From Toxorhynchites rutilus septentrionalis (lineage: Eukaryota > Arthropoda > Insecta > Diptera > Culicidae), in the NCBI RefSeq assembly GCF_029784135.1, contig NC_073745.1, forward strand, positions 98,229,105-98,293,104: a stretch of DNA of 64,000 bases. The letters run 5' to 3'. Shown here one piece after another: positions 43,600-53,984 of this stretch. A program made the position numbers and the translations under genes. Below the pieces are notes generated by a model that had not been told where the DNA came from, ran no database searches, and saw only the letters and a list, made by a program, of their open reading frames with translations. Position 1 is the first letter of the stretch. Every line of letters begins with the position of its first letter.

Positions 43600-43975
43600 G
43601 ATATGCAGCAACACGCTTGCAATGGGTGATCGACTCAGCTCTTACTTGATGAAGCGTTTCAAATGTATAGAGCTGAACATTTATTTGCATATATCGTTCC
43701 TCCCATCTAGCATATATTGTTCCACCTGTCTAAAGTATGTAGTATCTCCTGTCGAAGCAACGCGATTTTCGCAATCAAAGCTTGGAGAGTTCTATCTTTT
43801 TTCGCACTGTCATGGGTAATTTCACGTTTTGCTCTGATTGGTTGACGAATAAAAATCGTTATTGAAGAAAAAAAATCGCACTCATTGTGAAAGATTGTAA
43901 ATCCGGCATTAGGGAGGTGAAAATCCATGGAAAAATGAATCAAAACCCATCGAGTAAGGCAGGCATCAAGTTAGG
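43600..43975. other. possible old repeat, unclassified
   Basis: CACGTTTTGCTCTGATTGGT then TGACGAATAAAAATCGTT has a promoter-like CCAAT-box phrase similar to family C (CTGATTGGTCGAAATTGACG). No boundary could be set. Confidence 0.3.
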
Positions 43976-43979
43976 AAAA

Positions 43980-44325
43980 ACTATGAAAACAAATATAATG
44001 AAAACTATGAAAACAAATACAATCAATAATTATCAAAACAAAAGCCATTTTTTTGAAAATCTAATATTAGATTGGTTCATTGCCTTTAATTTGATATGTC
44101 GTACATCGAAATCGGTGTAATAGTTCAAATGTTATGAATTTTTGAAAAAAGACATTTTTAGAAAAAAGGGGAAAGGGGGATTTTTGGAATATAAATGTTC
44201 ACCCTAATAAAAAAAATAAAAAAAATACGGGTCATATGTTTTGCAATAAACAACAAAATTATCACATTTCACGAAAATCTGAGAACCTCTATATCGATTT
44301 GGCATGGAATGGTTGAATAAGTAGA
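43980..44325. repeat. repeat L, second copy (one arm)
   Basis: AACTATGAAAACAAATACAA, TTTAATTTGATATGTCG, AATCGGTGTAATAGTTCAAA, CACCCTAATAAAAAAAATAA and TTTGGCATGGAATGGTTGAA parallel 26340-27090. It lacks the about 390-bp insertion seen there. Confidence 0.55.
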
Positions 44326-44639
44326 AGCAGAAGCAAGCAGTAGTAGTAAAGCAGCAGCAACATCAGCAACATCAACGGTATCAACGACAGCTGCACTAAA
44401 AGGATTGTGGACTTCCGAGTTCAAGTTCAGTAAAGAAGTTCACCATTCGACCATTGCCTCCAGTTTTGTTTAATTGAAGTGTAGAATAATGATGGTGGTG
44501 GAACAAAGATATTATCGCATGTGATAATGTGTATGTCAACTGTAAGAAATCGTGACGTTATTGCTATAACGTCACGAAAAAGACTAACTATGCTCATTAT
44601 TCTCGTGCTCATCGTATTATTGTCGCGAGGGAAAGAATG

Positions 44640-44850
44640 AATTATAAATCAACCATATTCAGTGGATTCTACAGAACCAAGCTAGCCATCGGTTCCTCTC
44701 AGGGCCACCAAAACTTTCTACTAAATAATTATTCCAAAATTCTAGATACCTTCTAAAATAATATGCGAATGATAAGCAAACGAATTGATTAAAATAATTT
44801 CGTAGTCCTACGTCAACGAAGCTGTCGTGTCCCGGATACAACTCTCTACT
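44640..44850 (+). repeat. family C-like right end
   Basis: A stem-loop at 44691-44706 is followed, about 105 bases on, by TAGTCCTACGTCAACGAAGC then GTCGTGTCCCGGATACAACT. That is the same stem-loop-to-terminus layout as family C. The left half of the element is not recognised upstream. Confidence 0.55.
44691..44706 (+). promoter_or_regulatory. degenerate histone stem-loop-like element
   Basis: GGTTCC-TCTC-AGGGCC: G-C, G-C, T-G, T-G, C-G pairs and one C-A mismatch; loop TCTC. Flanks GCCATC and ACCAAAAC. It is the weakest example, supported mainly by its position relative to the palindromic terminus. Confidence 0.4.
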
Positions 44851-45804
44851 TTTTTTTTAAATTTGTAATCATCTTTAATGCTTCAAAATTAATTTATAGA
44901 GATTAACAATACAAATAGTAAAAGGTGTTTCCGATCGCAAAGTTGACGTAGGTTTACGTTACGGTTTTTGTTGCATGTTGATTTTGAGTATCTTTGAACA
45001 AGATACGTCGCATTCGACCCCATGTTAGAGAAACCCCTAGTGGTCTACAGAATAATATTGAAAATTATAAGCTCCAATTTGAAATTTGTTTCAACGTTTT
45101 TTGAAGATATTATAATTATATATTGCAATAGACTACTAGGGAGTTCGGAATCGATTGAGGTTCTGAAAATTACAATCTTGTATTTTAAAAATTGTCGAAC
45201 TTGTTATGTTACCCAGTTAATGATGTGTTTAGTCCCAGGTTTGCCATTCTACAGTACGGATCGTTTGATATCCAAAAAAATGTAAGACTAGTCAAATGTT
45301 ATTCCGAAATTTGTCGTGACTACGACTCTGTTTTGTTTCGCATCCATGCCGCATAGTTTTTAGATTTGGTGATGTGAAATGACCGGCGGAATCATGTTGT
45401 TATAGAACGCTTTCAAATATGAATAGTTGGTGTTACCGGGCGCAGATAGTGGTAGCAAAATCACTCTACCCATGTATACTATGAAATTCTTATTCAACAT
45501 CATCCGTTCGCACAGGAGTTCATCCACGTTTTACATCAGATACAAAATTCAGATGGAATATAGAACCCACACAAAACGGACGCACTGTCATCTCACTCGT
45601 TGTCAATCTTTTTCAGCCCCCACGGATCTTTATGTTTTACGACCAATGGTCAGTACTTGCAGATTTTGCAAGCGTGAGTCTCCTTAAGATTTTGGTTTAG
45701 TGGAATAAGTGAGGAGAGGCTCCAAAATCCGAATATATAGCGCTACGTAATTTTTGTACCCCGATTAATGCGCTCTATGTTTTCGTTCTGTAGATAACAC
45801 ATTC
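44851..45804. other. no recognised gene
   Basis: Another palindrome-like phrase, AGTTGACGTAGGTTTACGTT, occurs at 44940 and could be the start of a further family member. Frames at 45022-45285 and 45427-45687 are unrecognised. Confidence 0.4.
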
Positions 45805-46153
45805 TTTATATGCAGAGATGCCAACCTTCCTGATTTTTCAGGATTTCCCAGACTTTTTGGCACGCTCCCTGATATCCTGACAAACACTCAATTTTCCCTG
45901 ATTTTTATGATATGATTCTGATTTTTCCTGATTTTTTACTTTTTGCTTTATCAGGAAAAAAAATCCATATAAATGTACTGGGAGTTTTGCTGGTTATGTA
46001 TGAGAACTGTCATAATAGTCTACATTAAAAAGCTTTCCGGTCCGCGCTTTTAAAATGCTAATTCTTCCATTCGATTATACTTTATCTGTTCGCATTTTCG
46101 AAGGTACAGTGTCGACATTGAATTTTGAAGTTGACGTGAAAGAAATCTATATA

Positions 46154-47448
46154 TTAGGCTGTCAAAAAAGTCCTGCGGTATTTCCGCGAGGTGTCGTTGT
46201 AAGCGCGTAGTTCTAGTTGTATTCATTGTATCGAGTCATACTATAGCTTGTTGGAAAGGTATTTTTGCGCGCTATAATATAGTCCTTGACAGTGTTTTGT
46301 TTGGTTAAGTTGTTCGTGAGTTATAGTGTCGCAAATATGGAGCAAAATAAAGAGAAAATCCGACATATTTTACAGTACTACTATGACAAAGGCAAAAATG
46401 CATCTCAAGCTGCCAATAAAATTTGTGCAGTTTATGGACCCGATACAGTTTCCATTTCCACCGCACAACGATGGTTTCAACGTTTTCATTCTGGTGTAGA
46501 GATCGTCGAAGATGCGCCACGCTCCGGAAGGCGAAAATTGCGAAATTTGCGAAAATTGCGACAAAATCGCTGAATTAGCCGAGAATGACCGGCACAGTAG
46601 CAGCCGTAGCATCGGCCAAGAGCTGGGGATAAGTCATCAAACCGTTATTAACCATTTGAAGAAGCTTGGATTCACAAAGAAGCTCGATGTATGGGTGCCA
46701 CACACGTTGACGCAAAAAAACATCTTTGACCGTATCGACGCATGTGAATCGCTGCTGAATCGCAACAAAATCGACCCGTTTCTGAAGCGGATGGTGACTG
46801 GCGATGAAAAGTGGGTCACTTACGACAACGTGAAGCGCAAACGGTCGTGGTCGAAGCCCGCTGAAGCGGCTCAGACGGTGGCCCAGCCCTCATTAACGGC
46901 CAGGAAGGTTCTGCTGTGTGTTTGGTGGGATTGTCAAGGAATAATCTATTATGAGCTGCTTCCCTATGGTCAAACGCTCAATTCGGACCTGTACTGCCAA
47001 CAACTGGACCGCTTGAAGGTAGCACTCATGAAGAAGAGGCCATCTTTGATAAACAGAGGCCGCATTGTCTTCCATCAGGACAACGCCAGGCCACACACTT
47101 CTTTGGTGACGCGCCAGAAGCTCCGGGAGCTCGGATGGGAGGTTCTTTTGCATCCGCCGTATAGTCCGGATCTTGCATCAAGTGACTACCACCTGTTTTT
47201 GTCCATAGCGAACGAGCTAGGTAGTTAGAAGTTAGCCACAAAAGAGGCCTGTGAAAATTGGCTATCCGAGTTTTTTGCCAATAAGGAAGCGAGCTTCTAT
47301 AACAGGGGTATTATGAAGTTGGCATCTCGTTGGGAACAAGTCATCGAACAAAACGGCGCTTATTTGACTTAAAACAGATGATTGTAACTAATTTTATGAA
47401 CAAATGAAAATTCAAAAAAAATACCGCAGGACTTTTTTGACAGCCTAA
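46154..47448 (+). mobile_element. mariner element, copy 1 (1295 bp)
   Basis: Inverted repeats TTAGGCTGTCAAAAAAGTCC (left) and GGACTTTTTTGACAGCCTAA (right), with TA on both sides (46152-46153, 47449-47450). Length is standard for mariner. It sits within the first bases of the Helitron. Closely similar to the copy at 59.7 kb, the two differing by scattered substitutions and a few indels. Confidence 0.95.
46337..47372 (+). pseudogene. DD34D mariner transposase, copy 1 (broken)
   Basis: ATG at 46337 (MEQNKEKIRHIL), helix-turn-helix text to about residue 110 (RSIGQELGISHQTVINHLKK), the WVPHTLT linker, then VTGDEKW (D1), VFHQDNARPHTS (D2) and YSPDLASSDYHLF (D3). 34 residues separate D2 and D3. All three aspartates are intact. 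Lesions: a rearranged GCGAAAATTGC-type repeat near 46530 shifts frame after RSGRR, and a stop at 47226 (ELGS*, where copy 2 reads ELGRQK). The layout resembles cecropia-type mariners. Host-range inference: it cannot move by its own protein. Confidence 0.92.
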
Positions 47449-47699
47449 TATATATAAATCTCGTGTCACGGTGTTTGTTACCGAACTCCTCCAAAACGGC
47501 TCGACCGATTTTGATGAAATTATACTCAAAATACTTGGTAGGTATGAGAATAGGTTGTAAACTATATATGATACCGGTAGGATACCGATAACTATACATT
47601 TAATACCGAATAGGGTGGCTCTATGCAGAAAAAAAGATCTGGATATTTTTTTCAAAAATTTAACTTCATACCATACATATAATCTTAAATTTTGACCCC

Positions 47700-47935
47700 A
47701 ATTCCCTATTTTTAATGGCGACGAAACAAACAGAGGACTCGAAGGATTTTTATGTTTATCATATGGTGATTTGACATGGTCAAGAAACGCCAATTCAAGA
47801 TATCGTAAGCTGTGCCAACAATTTATGGTCGACATATACGCGAAGGTAGAGATTGAACGACTACAATTCTTACTACACAATCAACAAAAGCGGTGCGAGG
47901 AATAATACATTCACTTGCGAGACACTATCATGAGC
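47700..47935 (+). pseudogene. Helitron-like N-domain protein fragment
   Basis: Frame-corrected text gives SYGDLTWSRNANSRYRKLC, QQFMVDIYAKVEIERLQFLL, HNQQK and YIHLRDTIMSNAD. This corresponds to the (L/C)xQQFxVDMYAKIExERLxxxxxNQ..YIHLRDAI block of Helitron Rep/helicase proteins. A stop separates RCEE from YIHLRD. Only a tiny part of the usual protein of over 1000 residues remains. Confidence 0.72.
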
Positions 47936-49437
47936 AACGCCGACACAGCTTTAGTTATAGCCAGGCCAAAGCGCAATGCATTGTCATGACATTGCGCGTG
48001 TGTTCAAACACAAAATGAAGTTCGATCGTATTCGTCCCCACATATTGTTGGTTGTATTCTGTTGAATGGAAAAAGCGCAATTTTGCATTCTGTTCAAGCT
48101 CAAGTCCAATCGAGTTGAGCAAATGTGACAACCTTGCCACGCAATTCGCCGTAAACAACATTGGTCTCCATGTTCCATTTCTATGAAGCAAAAATAGTAA
48201 TGGGTTTTCGGGTGGAATAAACACGCAAAATTTAGCATTCAAACACATCCAAAACAAATTTAGCATCCAAACGAAATCGAATAATAATTTTCATTCAAAT
48301 TTCAACAATTTAGAATTATTTCCGGAATTAGAGAGATAGAGAGTAAACTGAACCACAAATACGGATGACTTATTTTGACCATTGTTTCGCGACAAGGCGA
48401 ACGAATTTAAGATTGTAAAAGTCGATTTCGATCGAATTGTAAAATCCGATCACTCATATGCATATATGAATATTGAGTTCTACAAAGCGGTGACGAGTAA
48501 TAAAAACATCCATGAATAAAGGAAGCAATATGGCTGTGTTTCAAACTTAGATTACCGATGTGAATACTCCTCGATTGAATGACAACGATAAAATAACGTG
48601 ATTCCAAACAGGCCGATTAATCAGCTCCATTGAAGTTAGCTGGCGTATCGCTGTTTTCCAATTTATGAACGAGACCAAGCTGTTATAAACTAAGCCATGT
48701 TGAAAATCACATGCACGTATTTTCTAACAAGGAGACAGCAATAAATATTGATTTTTTATATTTCATTTTTTCTACTTTACGACAAACTTATATTACTTTT
48801 TTCAGTTGACGTTCAACTTTTAAGAGATCAAACATGTCAGTTACGTTAATGAAATACACCAAGAAACATCATATAACCTTTCGTTCAAATCATTTAATTC
48901 GTTTTTTTATCGGTCACGTTCGATTTATTTTAAAGATCGTTAAAATATTCAAACACACTTACAATACATTAGTGTGTTTTATTCAACACCCAAAATATTC
49001 ACTAGAAATAATTTATTTGGAAGAACAACGTTTGCCTGGTCAGCTAGTATAATCTATAAGAATCATATACCCGAAGGTTCTCGCAATTCAATCTCAATAA
49101 AACGAAGATTAGAAACAGATTTGGAACGGAAACGATGAAAGGAATATTAGCGAACAAAAATTATGTACAGTTAAAGAAAAACGATACAGGTTACATTACA
49201 TTTTCGCAGCAAATAACATCCAAGTATAACAATCGATATACAAGAATTTTAGAAGTAAGAACGTGTAAGCATCTTTTTTATATGTAATTATTATTGAAAA
49301 ATATTTTAAAAAATGTTTTATTCCTTGAAGAATGTATATCAAATTGTTTGTAAAGCAAGCAGTTGCAAGAATGATCCGTGAGACACGACAAATGAATTAG
49401 CAGGTTCACTATATATGTTCAAAATCTCCGTTCATGT

Positions 49438-49708
49438 CTTCTTCTTCAATGGCACTAACGTTCCTAGAGGAACTTCGCCGTCTCAACGTAGTATTACTTG
49501 CGTCATTTTTTATTAGTACTTAGTTGAGATTTCTATGCCAAATAACACGCCTTGAATGCATTCTGAGTGACAAGCTCTAGAATACGCGTGATCACAGTGC
49601 AAGTCGGAGGAAATTTCTTTGACGAAAAATTCCCCCGACCAGAACGGGAATCGAACCCGAACACCCGGCATGTTAGTTATGACGCTAACCACTCGGCCAC
49701 GGGAGCAC
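49438..49708 (-). mobile_element. tRNA-derived SINE, copy 2 (full length)
   Basis: The reverse complement reads GTGCTCCCGTGGCCGAGTGG then TTAGCGTCATAAC (A box GGCCGAGTGGTTAG) and GGGTTCGATTCCCG (B box), the body GTGTTATTTGGCATAGAAAT, and a GAAGAAGAAG tail. ATCTCCGTTCATGT is duplicated exactly on both sides (49424-49437, 49709-49722). 271 bp, both Pol III boxes intact. Inserted in the right part of the hAT-like element. Confidence 0.92.
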
Positions 49709-50160
49709 ATCTCCGTTCATGTGCATCAGTTGAAACATGGTAACATGGTAATTAGCTTCCATAATTAGATAATATTTAGAATTGTTAGGCTACCTGAATG
49801 ATTTCAGAACTTCCTGAATTGATTGCAAAACAACAATGTGCTTATAAAATTCAAAAAATAATACTTTTGTTTTCTCAAAAATGGGTACGAACTTTCCGGA
49901 CAACCCAATACGAGCTATCCTGATTTTCCCTGATTTTTTTTTCATTCTCCCTGATTTTTCGAATACGAATAGTTGGCAACCCTGTTTATATGTAATCAGC
50001 GTCTTGACGGCAGAAGTACCATCTGCAGTTTCTTGTTTGGCATTATGAATGGCTGCCAATTCTTCTATGTACTATCTTTTTTTGTTTTATATTTTGACAT
50101 TCACATTTATGTTTTATGCAAGTGAGCAGGTAAAAGTAGTGGACAAGATAAAAAAATTAT

Positions 50161-52022
50161 AGGAGGTTGTGTTCAAGACACGACCGCATTGTTGACGTAG
50201 AACTACGCTGTGGTTTAATTCAAGTCGCTTGTTTATAACTGCGGATATTATTTTATAATGCTACGAAAATTTTGAAATAACCATTCTACCAGTTTGGTCG
50301 CCCTGAAATGTATTTTTATTGTAGAATCATTTGACGATAATTGTTTGATGATTCATTCTTGTGCTCGCAGAACAATACATGCTCGAGATAAGCGCAGCTG
50401 TCATCCTTAGTGGAGAAAGTTTTGCTACTGGCGAGCGAAACCAAATCACATACAAAAATCCAGAACGACATTTCTTGGTGTCTAAATAAACGAAATAAAC
50501 TCAATCTGTTAATCTCAACAACCTCGAAAAGAGTAGCACTGCTTCATTATGATCAAGATTAGCGCAAATGCAATCCCAGTTGAAAACAGTTTTGCGACTG
50601 GCACGCGAGCCCAAATAAATTAATAACTTAATATAACTTATTGAATAACTTGGTATTCCCCATATAATTTTTTGGCGCACAACTTTAATACCTGCTTCAC
50701 CATAGCGTCAGTTTAATGCATTTATGATAGAAAACAAACAATGTTAACTGCTTGGAAAAAGGCTGAATATTTGCCTCAGCAGAGATTCATTACTAATACT
50801 CTAGCGTAAATATTTCCCTCCAGTTATCTCTCCTCTTTGTTTATTTATCATTATGACTGCATAATTTGCAACACCAAACAATCGTCAATCATAGCATAAA
50901 AAAATTAGGCGATTGTTGCATCGTTACAGAGCTAATGCACACGGGAGTAGATACAAATGGGGTTTCAGCGTAGCGAAGATGCACCATTTTTACGTACGGG
51001 TTATGAAGCACGCACGTACACACACAAATATCCATATATCGATGGCTTGAAGCAACTAAATATACAAACACTTATCTCCGTTTTGCGCTCTTCTCAGCAT
51101 AAGCTCTTTCTGTTAATATTGCCAGTCTAGATTAGTTTAGCTGTCATCCTTTGTGGAGAGTTTTCCTATCGTCATGCGAAACCAAATCAGTGACAAAATT
51201 CAAGAACATTAATTTTCTTGGTGAGCTGATGATAGCCTAGCATGATGATTCCCCACACAATTGTGTAGCTCAGAACCTTAATACAATGGCGTCAGTTTGA
51301 TGCAATGATTGCAAAGCCAGGGACATCACCAAGTGAGTAATTTGGTCGCGTCCACAGCTCAATCCGAAACGAAGACATGTGATGACGCAAAACAAGGAAC
51401 AACAAGCGATATTCATTGCTTTGAATACAGAACGATACTGAAAGTTCGCCTTCCTTTCTTGCTTGAGACTTTAAACTTCTTCAGTTCATTCGTCTCTAAC
51501 TTCTAAACAGGCCCTAGGAAAACTTTACTTTATCCATAATATTACTCCTCACTCTCATTGCCATGGAAAAGGCTTTCGATCGCTCGTCGTCCAGCTCGCC
51601 CAGCAACGATGTTGTTAAGACGATTTCCTCAGGAAGAATGAAAGTTTGCTTCAGCGAGATCCACTGTTTATACTCTAGGCAAATATTCCCCTTCGCTCTT
51701 CTTCCTTTTCTTTGTGCACGAAGACTTTACATCTTACGATTTCCCCTTCGTTACTTGTCGTTAAGTTACTCGTTATTGACAGCTCTGAGGAAATGGGAAT
51801 GCTTCCAATTTTCATCGATTTAAACCATATACAGACTATGGGATTGTAATGTATAGCATATCAAACAAGGAATCAAACTTAAGGAATTTCCGATTCGTTT
51901 GGTATGTAAATCGCCAAAATCCGTTCGCGGCAAAAATAGTTATTAACGTTAACTTTATTTCATAAAAACGTGACCTGTTTTCTGATTGGCACCCTTAATG
52001 AAAGACGTAGTTCTACGTCAAA
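50161..52022 (-). repeat. family A repeat, copy 2 (1.86 kb, longest)
   Basis: Starts AGGAGGTTGTGTTCAAGACA, TTGACGTAGAACTACGCTGT; ends GCACCCTTAATGAAAGACGT, AGTTCTACGTCAA. It contains segments missing from copy 1, for example AATTTGGTCGCGTCCACAGC and TTGCATCGTTACAGAGC. Those segments are also in the copies at 1.26 and 62.0 kb, at least in part. On the minus strand TTTCAGGGCGACCAAA (50288-50303) resembles the 3' half of a histone stem-loop. Confidence 0.8.
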
Positions 52023-53168
52023 AAATCGAAATATTTTTAAAGGTTTACAAAAGTGAAAAAAACAGTTTCCAAACTCCACAACTCCACAATGTACTGCCAT
52101 TCGTTAAATGTTCCAGTTAATTTTGTATCATGTTCGTTGTAGGACATTGTTTGCTAATCTTGATAATTGAAAAATGACAAACAAAATAGTAATTGTACCA
52201 TATTTTCTCTTTAATTTTTTTCGATGTATTCTCGCATTCTGTTCTATACTTTGAAAGAGACTGCAGAACAAGTAAGACTTCGAAAAATTGGGTCAAGGTG
52301 AGCGACACGTATCTAAACATTATGGCAATGGCAAAAAGTACAAGTGGATTATATGCAATCTCCTTGAAAACGTTACATACAATATCCTTGTGAAGTTTTA
52401 TTCATCAGCAGAATTGTCATAATCGCTCATCAGTTAATACACATCACCTGTTCGCTTTGCAATTTTCTTCAAAAGTGTTATTTCAAAACGATGGTTGTGT
52501 TTGAGTGTCTGTTCGAATTGTGCGTTCTGTTTTGTTTATGATGAATAAAAAATGTGATATCAGTGAGTTCAAAAATAGTGGATTCATCAACCCAACCATT
52601 TCGTTTATACATGTATCTTAAATTTAATTTGACAAATTATTTGTTGACTTGTTTCGTACTCCTATCTCAAAATAGTTATCCAACACCACACCAATGTCTC
52701 GATTTGCAGCCTGCATAAATTGGTCCATCAACCGTCGATGTTTCATAATGTTTAGGCGCATCCTGTGCAGCAACAGCAGCAGCAGCAGCAGTAGTAGCAT
52801 CTGCCCTGAAACTAATCCAACATGGTAATCCATCAGAGGCTGGGCGAGCCTCTCTCACTCAGCAGCACCCTGCCATTCGCATGTGCCCACCCAAAAAAAA
52901 GAGGACAAAAAAAGAAGCATCCATAGTCTATAGTCGAGCAGACATCACGCGACGATCGTGTTTTGATTGTGAGTCCTCTCCCTCTATCATCTCTGCTATA
53001 TCCCATACCCAATCCAATCCGATATTATTATGTATTGTGAGTAGTATGCGAGGAGTGTGATGGAAATGTGCGTTTGCGTCGACTTGTGTGGTCCCGCCAG
53101 AGCGCAATGGGTGGTCGTTCCTGGGTGCTCTCTTCAATGTGTGTGGTCCTCCTTTTTGCTGGTTGGCA

Positions 53169-53208
<40 letters not shown>

Positions 53209-53865
53209 CCCATCACATTTCTTAATGTTCCACTGACTGTGTTACTGTCGATCGCTTCGGTTGGCTGCTTTTGCCCTGTTCATGACCCTGTGAATCTGAA
53301 CTACTTTGTACAACTATCAACACTCCCAGCGCTAATTATTCTAATCATATCCGTGTTGCGTATGTTTATCTGACCGTGGCTACGTAAACCAGTCAAATGT
53401 GCGAATTTTTCATTGATTGAATGTCTCAAATCAATTCTTCCCAAACATTCATAAAAAAGCTCTAGAACAAGAAACTCCGGCTTTCAGTATGTATGTTTTT
53501 ATATTTCCTTCGTTTTGGCAAAAAAAACATCTTCTGATCAATCAATTCAATCGAAAGTTTATCAATCTGTACCCTATTCTGGGTATAAAGAGTAAAATAT
53601 ATGTCTTGTTGTACTACGCATTTTGTTCGAAAAACAGTGCTACTTTTTACTAGAGATCGGTTAGTTAACATTTCTAGGCCTTTTTGGAAAAGACAATGTT
53701 ACTGAAGTAGTTTTCAATTTTGATTATTTTATCAGATTCTGAAAGGGGAGAAGTATTTTTTACTAGTGAGGTGCAAACTGTTCTTAAAACTCTAGTGGAT
53801 TCACGAGAAATGTGGTGTACTAAATTTATTAAAACTTTGGAAAAATTTTCGATACTGCGTTCTTC
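52023..53865. other. repeat-poor stretch with microsatellites
   Basis: No recognised gene. GCA-type triplet runs lie at 52765-52800. Frames around 52624-52858 and 53068-53373 are low-complexity artefacts of these runs and of the CT tract. Confidence 0.5.
53171..53205 (+). repeat. (CT)n microsatellite, 35 bp
   Basis: Uninterrupted CT dinucleotide tract of 17.5 units, followed by CGCTCCC. Confidence 0.97.
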
Positions 53866-53984
53866 TTCTGTAGGAGCATTGTACCACTGCGACCATTAGT
53901 TTGATCTATTGTAGTGCACTCCAGTTTGCTATGTATGCAGTGTCAGTTCGTTCCATCACTCAGGGAATAAGTGATAGTCGCACC

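Larger units (their letters stand above)
46146..49048 (+). mobile_element. Helitron remnant, split by a mariner
   Basis: Starts A|TCTATATA and continues after the mariner as TATATAAATCTCGTGTCACG, AACGGCTCGACCGATTTTGA, a phrase common at insect Helitron 5' ends. It ends ACAACGTTTGCCTGGTCAGC then CTAG|T, the Helitron 3' signature with insertion between A and T. A Helitron-like N-domain remnant lies inside. The usual 3' hairpin is not clean. Helitrons are rolling-circle transposons that leave no target duplication, as here. Confidence 0.75.
45813..49984 (+). mobile_element. hAT-like element D, copy 2, with nested insertions
   Basis: The left end CAGAGATGCCAACC and the right end (reverse complement) CAGGGTTGCCAAC are inverted repeats. 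TTTATATG is duplicated exactly on both sides (45805-45812, 49985-49992), an 8-bp hAT-type target duplication across 4.17 kb. Subterminal CCTGATTTTT repeats occur at both ends. The interior holds a Helitron (46146-49048), which holds a mariner, and a SINE (49438-49708). Own sequence is only about 1 kb and has no transposase. Confidence 0.88.

Noticed and set aside
47341..47880. 179-codon minus-strand frame
   Set aside because: Spans the mariner 3' end and Helitron 5' region in antisense; boundaries of two mobile elements lie within it.
49640..49708. tRNA gene
   Set aside because: A and B boxes are those of a SINE head with body, tail and 14-base target duplication; no complete cloverleaf.
53068..53373. 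101-codon frame with a Leu/Ser repeat
   Set aside because: Produced by translation of the (CT)n microsatellite.
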